From: Bog-473 sp963809825
GTDB taxonomy: Bacteria; Actinomycetota; Acidimicrobiia; Acidimicrobiales; RAAP-2
Direction of reading: 5' to 3'
DNA length: 64,000 nucleotides
Assembly (NCBI GenBank): GCA_963809825.1
Contig: CAWELJ010000004.1
Span: 1-64,000, forward strand
Shown here: piece after piece, positions 8,233 to 16,458 of the stretch
Layout of the letters: each line of letters starts with the position of its first letter
Numbering within the stretch: the first letter of the stretch is position 1
Translations under genes and position numbers: made by a program
The notes under the pieces: model-generated
Seen by the model: the letters and a program-made list of their open reading frames with translations, nothing else
Database searches by the model: none
Told to the model about the DNA's origin: nothing

Positions 8233-9174
8233 ATGTCCAACAATCGCCCCCGACCGCCAACGAAAGCACCGAAGGGCAAAACATCCACCGCAACCGCATC
8301 CCCCAAGAGATCGGCCTCGAGCCAGCGCTTTGCCGAACGCCAAGCGGCCAAGGAGCAGACCGCACGCGAGGCGCGCCGGGGGCGCACCCGCACCTACGGA
8401 ATCCTCGTCATCGCCTTGGTGGTGGTCATTGTGGCGGTGCTGGTGATCGTCAAGGTCGCCGGCGGCGGCGGGGGTTCGAGCTCCACCGTCGACGTCCCGT
8501 CACCCCCCGCGGGCACGCCGATCCCGGCGACCACGCTCGCCAAGCTCCAGTCGGTCCCGGTCTCGACGCTCACCGCGGCACCCACCAGCGGCATTCTTAC
8601 GACGCCACAATCAGTCAACAATCCTGCACTCACGGCGGACGGGAAGCCCGAGCTGCTGTTCATCGGCGCCGAATATTGCCCGCACTGCGCCGCCGAGCGC
8701 TGGCCGCTCTACATCGCCCTCTCCAAGTTCGGCACGTTCACCCCCAACCCGGGCCGCATACACTCGGCCAACCTGGAGGGGGACGTCCCCACTCTGACTT
8801 TCTACGGCACGAAGTACACCAGCCCCTACTTCACGTTCACGCCGGTGGAGGTCTACACCAACAAGCCCGGGGGCAACGGGTACACACCGCTGCAGACGCC
8901 GACGCAGGCGCAGCTGGCGCTGTGGCAGTCGACGAACGGGGGTGCGTTCCCGTTCGTCGACTTCGGCGGGAAGGTGGCGCTGGCGTCGGCGCAGTACTCG
9001 TACGGCCCCTTGCAGAACCTGCCCTTCGAGGCCGTGGCAGCCCAGGTGGGGAACAACTCCACCGTCATAGGGTCGGACATCGACGCCAGCGCCGCCCAGC
9101 TGATCTCGACGATCTGTGGCTCGCTCACGCACGACCAGCCTTCCAACGTGTGCTCGGCGGTCCACAGTGGATGA
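8233..9174 (+). CDS. DUF929-family membrane-anchored thioredoxin-like protein
   Basis: 313 residues. A long basic N-terminal tail is followed by one membrane helix (about 55-74), a Gly/Ser linker, and an extracytoplasmic DUF929 domain. The domain's LLFIGAEYCPHCAAERWPLY carries a CPHC redox motif at 149-152 as in thioredoxin-fold proteins. The ATG at 8233 follows an AAAGG-type ribosome site; an earlier in-frame ATG at 8170 is less likely. The stop overlaps the VKOR start, so the two are translationally coupled. DUF929 proteins are known mainly from thermoacidophilic archaea and some actinobacteria. The likely role is disulfide formation or transfer in the envelope with VKOR as electron partner. 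Confidence 0.8.
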   Translation: MSNNRPRPPTKAPKGKTSTATASPKRSASSQRFAERQAAKEQTAREARRGRTRTYGILVIALVVVIVAVLVIVKVAGGGGGSSSTVDVPSPPAGTPIPATTLAKLQSVPVSTLTAAPTSGILTTPQSVNNPALTADGKPELLFIGAEYCPHCAAERWPLYIALSKFGTFTPNPGRIHSANLEGDVPTLTFYGTKYTSPYFTFTPVEVYTNKPGGNGYTPLQTPTQAQLALWQSTNGGAFPFVDFGGKVALASAQYSYGPLQNLPFEAVAAQVGNNSTVIGSDIDASAAQLISTICGSLTHDQPSNVCSAVHSG

Positions 9175-9640
9175 GGAGGTTCCGCGGTGGCCCGGGGTCG
9201 TCGGGACCATCGCCAGCGCCCTCGGGCTCGGGGTGGCCGGCTACCTCACGTACGAGCACTTCACGTCATCGACATCGCTGGCCTGCTCCGACAACGGGGT
9301 GGTGAACTGCCTGAAGGTGACCACCAGCACGTACTCGGCGGTCGCCGGCGTGCCGGTGGCCGTGCTCGGCCTTGTGTTCTTCGCCGTCATGCTGGTCCTG
9401 CAGCTCCCGCAAATGTGGCGGCGCCCCGAGCCCGCCGTCCGCCTCGGCCGCTTGGCCTGGGCGGTGGCGGGACTCTGCACGGTGCTGTACCTGTTGTACG
9501 CCGAGCTCTTCGCGATCGACGCAATCTGCCTGTGGTGCACCTCGGTGCACGTGCTCACCCTGGTGCTGTTCGGCACGACGGTCTACGCGACGGGTGCCTA
9601 TCCAGCGCCCGTCGCCGAGGAGTTCGACGTCAACGGGTGA
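9167..9640 (+). CDS. Vitamin K epoxide reductase (VKOR) family protein
   Basis: A 157-residue, four-helix membrane protein of the bacterial VKOR family, which reoxidises DsbA-like partners using quinone. The loop cysteine pair is C40/C48 (LACSDNGVVNC), the conserved Ser/Thr-Tyr segment STYSAVAGVPVAVLG follows, and the active-site CLWC is at 121-124. The GTG start at 9167 overlaps the stop of the DUF929 gene by eight bases. Unlike many actinobacterial VKORs it has no fused thioredoxin domain; the upstream DUF929 protein supplies one in trans. Confidence 0.88.
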   Translation: MDEEVPRWPGVVGTIASALGLGVAGYLTYEHFTSSTSLACSDNGVVNCLKVTTSTYSAVAGVPVAVLGLVFFAVMLVLQLPQMWRRPEPAVRLGRLAWAVAGLCTVLYLLYAELFAIDAICLWCTSVHVLTLVLFGTTVYATGAYPAPVAEEFDVNG

Positions 9641-10010
9641 ACCCCGCCGTTGACGGGGAGCCCGTGAGAAGGATGCTGGGTGGAAAGGGGCTGGAGTACA
9701 TATCTTGGCGAAACCCACGCTGACCACCAGCCCCATGCCCTACTGAGCCCTGATCAAGCGCTCTGTTCCGACTCTCGCACGCATGAACCCGAAGGTCGAG
9801 AATATCGAGTCTCGCGACCGAGTCGATGGACAACCTGTGCTGAGGGGAGCGACGCCTCCTTGCAGCTCGGGCAGCGTCCGATGATGTCTAACGAGTGAGA
9901 GGTCGGGTGAAAGCCCTCTTGCGTGGCACGCGGTTGGGCGGATTTACGTCACCCGGCATCGAGCTCGACATGCGCCAATGGCTTTGAGACCGCGAGGCAT
10001 CCCTGGAGCC
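9641..10010. other. Gene-free gap between VKOR and CtaG genes
   Basis: I see no gene here. The flanking genes converge. A possible hairpin lies at 9794-9819 (GGTCG-AGA pairing with TCTC-GCGACC, with a two-base bulge) and could end transcription from either side. Confidence 0.4.
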
Positions 10011-10904
10011 CTACCCATGGGGGACCTCCGGCAAAGTCTGGATCGGCGCCCGATGGAGCAGGCGGTCGACCAGCGCACTCGCCGAGCCCTCCTCCTCGAC
10101 TGCCTGGTGGATCACCCAGATGAGGGCCGGGAGCGCCCAGAAGTCCCCGCAGATCCACAGGATGCCCGCGCCTATCTGCTGGTCCGCGAAGGGTGAGAGC
10201 GACACGCCGGGGACGTGGTTGTAGACGGAATACCAGGACGACGAGGAGAAGATGCTGAGCGCCATTGCCAGGACGAACATGACGATGCTGGTCACAACCA
10301 GGGCACCGATCTTCCCCACTGCCGTGAGCTTGGGCCTGATCGGGTACGAGGGAATGATCTGCAGCCAGAAGAGGACGCCCGAGATGAAGAAGCTTGCGTG
10401 CATGAGCCAGATGTGGATGTTCTGGTTGTTCTCGGCCGCGTCAAAGGCTGCTGGCAGGTGCCAGGCGACCATGACGACGTTGAACAGCACCACGGCAAAC
10501 ACGCCGTTCGTCACGAAACGCCCGAGCGCCCGCAGCGGCCTGGCCCACGAACCGAGGAGAACGGATCGCCCGACGCGGCGCCGCATTGTCACCGGGAACG
10601 CGTGGACGAGCGGGAGCCACGGCGCTCCGGCCACGATGAGAATCGGAGCGAAGAACATGATCTGGATGTGCTCGATCATGTGGGCGAAAAAGTAGTCGTC
10701 GGCCCAGTAATCGATGGGCGAGACGACCGCCAACAGGAGGACTGCGAGGCCCCCATAGAAGAAGAACGAACGACGGCGGCGCTCGGCTGTCCGAGCGTGA
10801 CGTGACCGCCGGGCCAGGTGCGCCAAGCCCACCTCGTGCCAGACAACGACGACCGCCACGACGATCACAAAGGGATCGAACGACCACTGGGTGAGATAGC
10901 TCAT
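10011..10904 (-). CDS. CtaG-type cytochrome c oxidase assembly protein (copy 1)
   Basis: A 297-residue polytopic membrane protein of the caa3_CtaG family, which helps insert copper into cytochrome c oxidase. Conserved pieces are SPIDYWADDYFFAHMIEHIQ near helix 2, VAWHLPAAFDAAENN, IWLMHASFFISGVLFW, and the late DQQIGAGILWICGDFWALPA. Several membrane-facing His residues (AHMIEHIQ, MHASFF) may bind copper. The ATG at 10904 gives the family start. It lies downstream of and parallel to the M56/BlaI genes. A second, diverged paralogue is at 12335. Confidence 0.85.
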   Translation of the reverse strand: MSYLTQWSFDPFVIVVAVVVVWHEVGLAHLARRSRHARTAERRRRSFFFYGGLAVLLLAVVSPIDYWADDYFFAHMIEHIQIMFFAPILIVAGAPWLPLVHAFPVTMRRRVGRSVLLGSWARPLRALGRFVTNGVFAVVLFNVVMVAWHLPAAFDAAENNQNIHIWLMHASFFISGVLFWLQIIPSYPIRPKLTAVGKIGALVVTSIVMFVLAMALSIFSSSSWYSVYNHVPGVSLSPFADQQIGAGILWICGDFWALPALIWVIHQAVEEEGSASALVDRLLHRAPIQTLPEVPHG

Positions 10905-10960
10905 AAGGTCGTCACCACCTTTCGCCCTGGTTGATTCGACTGATGCTCGCCGAGATTGGT

Positions 10961-11875
10961 TTACGAGGAAAATACGACCGCGAGTGGGGCGACAACGGCC
11001 ATTGTGCCCAGGAGTCCCGCGGCGATCGCAGTCCTTTTGCATGTGCGATCCGGAGCAATGAGCCGTTGAACCCGTACGTTCACGCCGAGTGAGGCAAGGG
11101 CGAAGGCACAGCGGGGAGGAGTGGCGGAGGTGGACAGGGCCACGAGCGCGGACGCCAAAGAGGAAGGGGCGTGTCGTCGAGCCGCATGATCGTCGGCTGC
11201 CATCTCGAGAAGACCTGCGACCGCACGAGGCGCCAGGCGAGCGTAGGGGATCCACCGGAAGGGTTCGGTCAAACTCGTCATGGGCAGCATCACCAGCCCA
11301 TGGCGCTCGTGCGCATGCCCACGTTCGTGCTCGATGACGGCGGCCAACTGCGATTGATCAAGGAGCCGCAGCGTGCCTGAGCTGATGACGATGCGCGGGC
11401 GAATCCCGGGCAGGCAGTAGGCGACGGGAGAGGGGTGATCGAGTGTCAGTGTTCCCGCACGGCCGTGCGACGGAGTCGCCAGCAGATTGAGCAAACGGCG
11501 GTGGCGGGCTCGGGCGAGGACAGTGCGCAAGATGACGACTCCGAACATGCTGATGAGCACGACGCCGACGTCAGCCGCCAGCGTGAGACCCAGTGCGTCG
11601 GGCAAGCCGAGTCCTTGCAGGGGGTGGCCACCGAAGATCCCCTCCCCAAGTTCACCCACGCCGCCCACAAAGCCGGCGTGAAAGCGCTCGGTGGCGACGC
11701 AGAGGCCGGCTCCGATCGTTGCCAACGTGGCGCTGATACCAACGGAATGCCAGAGCGCAACCGCGGCGCGGGGAGAGCGGGTGACCCAGCTCGCCCGCGC
11801 CATCCACGCACTGAAGGGACACACCAGGAGCACGACGAACGCGCTCAGGATTCCCGCGTCCAGGTAGAGGTTCAT
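10961..11875 (-). CDS. M56/BlaR1-like membrane metalloprotease
   Basis: 304 residues with N-terminal membrane helices, a cytoplasmic zinc-protease domain and a C-terminal helix. The zinc motif is HERGH (183-187), with a distal ligand in LEMAADDHAARRH (Glu224, Asp228). It has no penicillin-binding sensor domain, so it is an M56 protease but not a beta-lactam receptor. It overlaps the BlaI-type repressor gene by four bases (ATGA), the usual regulator pair: the protease is thought to inactivate the repressor on a signal. The context of oxidase-assembly and copper genes suggests an envelope copper or redox signal. Confidence 0.85.
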   Translation of the reverse strand: MNLYLDAGILSAFVVLLVCPFSAWMARASWVTRSPRAAVALWHSVGISATLATIGAGLCVATERFHAGFVGGVGELGEGIFGGHPLQGLGLPDALGLTLAADVGVVLISMFGVVILRTVLARARHRRLLNLLATPSHGRAGTLTLDHPSPVAYCLPGIRPRIVISSGTLRLLDQSQLAAVIEHERGHAHERHGLVMLPMTSLTEPFRWIPYARLAPRAVAGLLEMAADDHAARRHAPSSLASALVALSTSATPPRCAFALASLGVNVRVQRLIAPDRTCKRTAIAAGLLGTMAVVAPLAVVFSS

Positions 11876-12237
11876 GACCTCTTCCCGCCGGAGTCGTCGG
11901 GCATGTCTCCGAGCGCTCGGCGCAAGACGACGGCCTCTTCAGGGCCGACCACCTCGGCGAACCGCACCAGGACTGCCTGTCGGTCCTGGGCACTCCCCAG
12001 CGCCTCGACCATCAGCTCGGCCATGTAGGTCTCCCGGTTGGCGGACGCCGCGAAACAATGCGCCTTTCCCTCGGTGGTCCGCTCCACCATGTTCTTCCGG
12101 CGCAGACGCTCGAGAATGGTGAGCACCGTGGTGTACGCACGGTCGGGCAGCTGATCGGCGACTTGGCGACCCGTCAACGGTGTTCCCATGGAGCCCCAGA
12201 GGACGTCCATCACCCTGCGTTCGAGTTCACCCAACAC
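11872..12237 (-). CDS. BlaI/MecI/CopY-family repressor
   Basis: A 121-residue winged-helix repressor. Typical features are LGELERRVMDVLWGS at the start, the recognition helix region RAYTTVLTILERLRRKNMVER and the dimerisation half ending in a charged tail. CopY members of this family sense copper through a C-terminal Cys motif; none is present here, so de-repression probably depends on the M56 protease encoded next. The gene is divergent from ctaG copy 2, with operator-like half sites between them, so it likely controls both directions. Confidence 0.88.
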   Translation of the reverse strand: MLGELERRVMDVLWGSMGTPLTGRQVADQLPDRAYTTVLTILERLRRKNMVERTTEGKAHCFAASANRETYMAELMVEALGSAQDRQAVLVRFAEVVGPEEAVVLRRALGDMPDDSGGKRS

Positions 12238-12251
12238 GGCAATGAGTTCCC

Positions 12252-12321
12252 TTCTACAACAATTCCCTCGCTGGCGACCATCGGAGCGACGGGCTGACTG
12301 GGATTCTACACAGCGTAGTAG
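12252..12321. promoter_or_regulatory. Candidate BlaI-type operator half sites
   Basis: The space between the BlaI gene and ctaG copy 2 contains TTCTAC-ACAGC-GTAGTA (about 12304-12320), an inverted pair close to the BlaI/CopY consensus of TACA and TGTA half sites. A second TTCTACAA half site is at about 12252-12259. Position and sequence both fit control by the adjacent repressor. Confidence 0.55.
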
Positions 12322-12334
12322 TACCTTCCATGCC

Positions 12335-13246
12335 GTGATCGCCGCCCTCTACGACGCGCCGCTCCCCCCTCTGCGGGGCTCCGAATTCACCTCCAGCCAG
12401 TTCGACTTCGTCCCGGTGGCGATGATCCTGGCGGCGTTGGCCCTCTACCTCTGGGGGGTGCGTCGCAACAACGCCCTGCACCCGCGTCACACGTGGCCGG
12501 TCGGAAAGACGGTGGCCTTCATCGGCGCGCTTATCACGACGGGGGTCGCCATCTTCAGCTTCGTGGGCGTCTACGACGGGGAGCTCTTCTGGGACCACAT
12601 GGTCCAGCACATTCTCCTGATCATGGTGGCCGCTCCGCTCTTCGCCATCGCCTCGCCCCTAGATCTGGCCTGGCGCTCCACCACCGGCACCCCCCACATG
12701 GTCGTGACCGAGGTGCTGCGCTCCAAGGTGGCCAAGGTGCTGGGCCACCCCGCCGTCGCTTTCGTGCTCTACGCCGTGCTGATCCCGATCACGCACCTGA
12801 CCGTTTGGTACAACTACACGCTCACCCACGAGAGCGTGCACAACGCCGAACACCTGGCCTTCCTGGTCGTTGGCTACCTGTTCTGGCGCCAGATCTTCGG
12901 CTCGGACCCCAACTGCTACCGCCTGCACCCGGCCCTGCAGTTCTTCTACCTGTTCCTGGCCATCCCCATCGACACCTTCACCGGGTTGTCGCTGGCGGGC
13001 GCCGGCCATGAGATGTTCCCGGCCTATTTCGCCACCCACCGCACCTGGGGTCCCTCCTACGTCGTCGACCTCCACGTGGGCGGGGACATCATGTGGGTCG
13101 TCGGCGACACGCTCATGCTCTGGCCGATGATTCCCGTGGCGCTGCGCTGGATGCATATGGAGGAGCGCAGGGCCGTGCGCATCGACCGCGAGCTCGACTC
13201 CTCGGGCACGCTCCAGCTCGTGGGGGACCGTGAGACGACGCCGTGA
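12335..13246 (+). CDS. CtaG-type cytochrome c oxidase assembly protein (copy 2)
   Basis: A 303-residue polytopic membrane protein of the caa3_CtaG family. It shows GELFWDHMVQHILLIMVAAPLF, the helix motif HNAEHLAFLVVGYLFW, and the final helix VGGDIMWVVGDTLMLWP. The ATG/GTG choice is GTG at 12335, just inside the family start; longer frames run into the operator region. It overlaps the Sco1 gene by 17 bases, so the two form an operon for copper delivery to the oxidase. It is only distantly similar to copy 1 at 10.0 kb. Confidence 0.87.
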   Translation: MIAALYDAPLPPLRGSEFTSSQFDFVPVAMILAALALYLWGVRRNNALHPRHTWPVGKTVAFIGALITTGVAIFSFVGVYDGELFWDHMVQHILLIMVAAPLFAIASPLDLAWRSTTGTPHMVVTEVLRSKVAKVLGHPAVAFVLYAVLIPITHLTVWYNYTLTHESVHNAEHLAFLVVGYLFWRQIFGSDPNCYRLHPALQFFYLFLAIPIDTFTGLSLAGAGHEMFPAYFATHRTWGPSYVVDLHVGGDIMWVVGDTLMLWPMIPVALRWMHMEERRAVRIDRELDSSGTLQLVGDRETTP

Positions 13247-14042
13247 AGCGCCGGCAGAGGCCGGTGCAGTCCGCACGCGGCCACCGCGCCGTCCCAGGTC
13301 ACTGGTCCTGTTGGCCGCACTGCTCTGTGTCCCACCTGTGTTGGCGGCGTGCGGTAGCTCGGGCGGTGACCCTCCACCGCCTCCCGCCAGCCAGGGCATC
13401 GTGCAGGACCGTCCCATCCCGAACGTCCCTCTCATCTCGTCTGCGGGCACCGCGACATCGCTGGCCGCCTACCGGGGCAAGTACATCGTGCTGGCGCCCT
13501 TCCTCTCCCTGTGCCAGGACGAGTGTCCCCTCGTGACCGGCGCCTTTATCGCCCTCCAGCGCGACGTCAAGACGGCCGGACTGGGCGCGAAGGTGGTCTT
13601 CATGGAGATCACCGTCGACCCCGGACGTGACACCCCGGCCCGGCTGACCGCCTACTCAAGGGAGTTCGGTGCCGACTGGCCCATGCTGACGGGAACGCCG
13701 ACCAACCTGGACGCACTCTGGAAGTACCTCGGGGTCTCGGTGCAGATCGTCCCCGAGGAGCAGCCCGCGAAGATCGACTGGCTCACTGGCAAGGCGCTCA
13801 CGTACGACGTCAACCACACCGATGGGTACTTCCTCATCGACCCCTCCGGCCACGAACGGTTCGGCGATTCGAATCCGCCCAATCTGCACGGTCACCTGGA
13901 CCAGAAGCTGACGGATCTGCTCAACGACGGCGGCCTGCACAACCTCAAGAGCCAGGCCAATCCCAACTGGACACTCACCGATGCGCTGCACTCCATCAGC
14001 TGGCTGGTGGGACAGAACATCTCCGGCGGAGCGAGCACCTAG
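13230..14042 (+). CDS. Sco1/SenC-family copper chaperone lipoprotein
   Basis: 270 residues. A basic N-terminus and hydrophobic core end in lipobox LAAC (Cys41), and a thioredoxin-like Sco domain follows. The copper-binding CxxxC is LSLCQDECP (Cys95, Cys99) and the distal ligand His196 lies in VNHTDGYFLID, so all three copper ligands are present. Sco proteins metallate the CuA site of cytochrome c oxidase or act as thiol-disulfide reductases. The start is a GTG at 13230, inside the end of ctaG copy 2. The C-terminus has an extra segment after the Sco core. Confidence 0.88.
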   Translation: MRRRREAPAEAGAVRTRPPRRPRSLVLLAALLCVPPVLAACGSSGGDPPPPPASQGIVQDRPIPNVPLISSAGTATSLAAYRGKYIVLAPFLSLCQDECPLVTGAFIALQRDVKTAGLGAKVVFMEITVDPGRDTPARLTAYSREFGADWPMLTGTPTNLDALWKYLGVSVQIVPEEQPAKIDWLTGKALTYDVNHTDGYFLIDPSGHERFGDSNPPNLHGHLDQKLTDLLNDGGLHNLKSQANPNWTLTDALHSISWLVGQNISGGAST

Positions 14043-14149
14043 TGGTCGTCGAATGCCGGCGCCGGACATCTGTGAACGACTCCGTGTCGTACGGCCCAGA
14101 GGGACCTCGGATGAGCTGGACGAACCCAACACTTAGAGGGGACTGAGCC

Positions 14150-16132
14150 ATGGCAACACTCATTGAGAAATCGGAAGCGACCGAACCCCCGGTCGCCAGA
14201 CGGCACAGAGACTTCCGCCCGGTGCGGACACAGCGCGTCCTCCAGATCATCTTGGGGTTGTTCTGGCTCCTCGACGCCGGCCTGCAGTTCCAGCCGTACA
14301 TGTTCGGCAGTGGCTTCACAACGACCTACCTCCTGAACAACGCACATAATCAGCCCGACATCGTTCGCTGGATCATCACCAACGTCGGCAACTTCGTGGG
14401 TCCCCACGTCGCAGCGTGGAACACCTTCTTCGCGCTCATCCAGGTGGCCATCGGAGTGGGACTGCTGTTCCGCCAGACCGTGCGACCGGCGCTCGTCCTG
14501 TCGTTCTTCTGGGCCTTCGGCGTGTGGTTCTTCGGGGAAGGCATCGGCCAGATCTTCACCGGATCGGCGTCCGCCCTCACCGGCGCACCGGGTTCGGTGT
14601 TCCTCTACGGACTCATTGGCTTGATGGCCTGGCCGCGGTCGGCTCCCACCGAGGAGAGCGAGGAGACGGACCCGAGCGTCGGCATCGCGTCCTCAGCCGC
14701 GGGACAGGGCATCGGTGGAGCGATAACGCCCCTGCTGGTCTGGTGCGGCTACTGGTCGCTGGCGGCGATCCTGTTCCTGCTACCGAACAACCGAACCCCC
14801 ACGTCGGTCTCGAGCGCCATCACGGGCATGTCGCCGGGCGAGCCGAGCACCTACTCCCACTTTCTCAACAGCTTTGGCAACCATTTCGGCAGCGGCGGCG
14901 TTTGGACCACGTGGTTGCTGGCCATCGGCTCGCTGATCGTCGGGTTCGGACCACTCGTGTTCCGCCGTCCGACTCCGTTCCTTGCCGTCGGTGGCCTCTT
15001 GGCTACCTTCTTCTGGGTCAGCGGTCAGGGTCTGGGGGGTATCTTCACCGGCTCGGGCACCGACCCCAACTCTGGGCCCCTTGTCGTGCTCCTGGCCTTG
15101 GCCATGGCACCGGCCGTGCTGCCGGATGCAGCGACCTGGCTCTCCCCGTTCTCGACCGCGCTCTTTCGCTATCCCGTGCTGGTGCTGGGGGGCGTAGTGG
15201 CCTTGGTGGCCGCGCTGTTTCTCAGCGCGATCTACCCCGTCGCCGCCCAGGAGTCGACGAGCACGGCGATGGCCGGCATGACGGGGATGTCCGCGTCGGC
15301 AACATCGGGATCAAGCGGACAGAGTGCGTCGACGGCCACCTGTACGAGGGGCAACAACGGCTCGACGAGGTCGGGCCTGGACGTGACGAACACCCCCAAC
15401 ATGTCGATGGGGAGCCCCAACGCAATCATGAACATGAACGGTGCCGACGCCAGCGCGGCGGCCGGGCTGAACACGGTCAAGTCCAACTGGCACTACACCG
15501 GCCCGGCACTGCCGACGGCATTTGCCCAGGAGCTCTTGGCCCAAGGCGCCAACGGGCCCACCGACATCCACATGGCTGCGACCGGATGCGCCTCGGTGCC
15601 GACGTTCTCCCAGCAGATCAACGCGACCCAGTACGTCCAGAACACCACGAAGGCCGCGGCCCGCTACCCCAGCCCAGCCGCCGCAGTTGCGGCGGGCTAC
15701 GTTCTGGCCTCGCCGGCGGGTTACCCCGTCACGTACTACGTCAACCCGGCCATCGTCACCGCCAATGGAGCCGCCAAGAGGACGCTCGACCCCAACGCAA
15801 TCGACGGGCTTGTCTATGCCCAAACACCGGCGGGAGCCGAAGTGCTGGTCGCCGCTATGTACCTCCTGCCGAGTTCCCTCGCCTCAGCGCCCATGCCTTA
15901 CGGTGCGCTGGTGCAGTGGCATCAGCGCACGAATACGTGTGGTCCGTCCACGTCAGCCAGTGCAGGTGCCCTCCAGATCACCGGCACGGTCCCGTGTGCC
16001 AAAGGCACCGTCCAGAAGCCGACGCCGTATATGACGATGGTCTGGCAGGTACCTGTCGCCGGTGGCCCGTTGGCCATCCAGCCGCCCGACATCCAGATCG
16101 TCGAGGCAGCGACCATGCAGACCAGCTCCTGA
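14150..16132 (+). CDS. Large membrane protein with Met-rich linker and extracellular domain
   Basis: 660 residues, family not recognised. The N-terminal two thirds are hydrophobic and look internally duplicated: FGEGIGQIFTGS near residue 125 is echoed by SGQGLGGIFTGS near 290, each followed by a Gly/Pro-rich loop and another helix. A Met/Ser/Gly-rich linker (about 373-432: MAGMTGMSA and NMSMGSPNAIMNMNG) follows the last helix. Met clusters of this kind bind copper in exported proteins. The final 200 residues appear extracytoplasmic (HMAATGCASVP, YPVTYYVNP, LVQWHQRTNTCG). The start ATG has GAGGGGAC upstream. The neighbours are Sco1 and a copper monooxygenase, so a role in copper handling is inferred. 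Confidence 0.6.
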   Translation: MATLIEKSEATEPPVARRHRDFRPVRTQRVLQIILGLFWLLDAGLQFQPYMFGSGFTTTYLLNNAHNQPDIVRWIITNVGNFVGPHVAAWNTFFALIQVAIGVGLLFRQTVRPALVLSFFWAFGVWFFGEGIGQIFTGSASALTGAPGSVFLYGLIGLMAWPRSAPTEESEETDPSVGIASSAAGQGIGGAITPLLVWCGYWSLAAILFLLPNNRTPTSVSSAITGMSPGEPSTYSHFLNSFGNHFGSGGVWTTWLLAIGSLIVGFGPLVFRRPTPFLAVGGLLATFFWVSGQGLGGIFTGSGTDPNSGPLVVLLALAMAPAVLPDAATWLSPFSTALFRYPVLVLGGVVALVAALFLSAIYPVAAQESTSTAMAGMTGMSASATSGSSGQSASTATCTRGNNGSTRSGLDVTNTPNMSMGSPNAIMNMNGADASAAAGLNTVKSNWHYTGPALPTAFAQELLAQGANGPTDIHMAATGCASVPTFSQQINATQYVQNTTKAAARYPSPAAAVAAGYVLASPAGYPVTYYVNPAIVTANGAAKRTLDPNAIDGLVYAQTPAGAEVLVAAMYLLPSSLASAPMPYGALVQWHQRTNTCGPSTSASAGALQITGTVPCAKGTVQKPTPYMTMVWQVPVAGGPLAIQPPDIQIVEAATMQTSS

Positions 16133-16329
16133 CGATTCACGCAGAAGTTGGCTCCTTTGCGGGAACTGGGAGCCCCGTCCGGGTTGTCCACAGCGCCTTT
16201 CTTGTCCGCCCGAGCCGCTCACGATGACGGCCTTCCGTCTAGCCCCTCCGGTGCAGGATCTTGCGGTTGAATGCCAAATTGGATCGCCCAGACCGGCTCG
16301 TGCAGACGACGCCTTGTTCCTATTCGCTC

Positions 16330-16343
16330 AGTAAGTCCTTACT
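16330..16343. promoter_or_regulatory. 14-bp palindrome in the gap before the copper monooxygenase gene
   Basis: AGTAAG-TC-CTTACT is a 6-2-6 inverted repeat about 115 bases upstream of the PHM-like gene, in an otherwise featureless gap of 326 bases (16133-16458). It may be an operator; nothing else supports this. Confidence 0.3.
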
Positions 16344-16458
16344 CGACTTGAGAGACCGCTCAGCCGCGGCGATACGGGCCAATGCTGGTCGCCCGCTGGC
16401 ACGACTCGACGGAGAGCCGCCCCGCCAAGACGAACAGTGACGACTACAGTCCCGGTGT

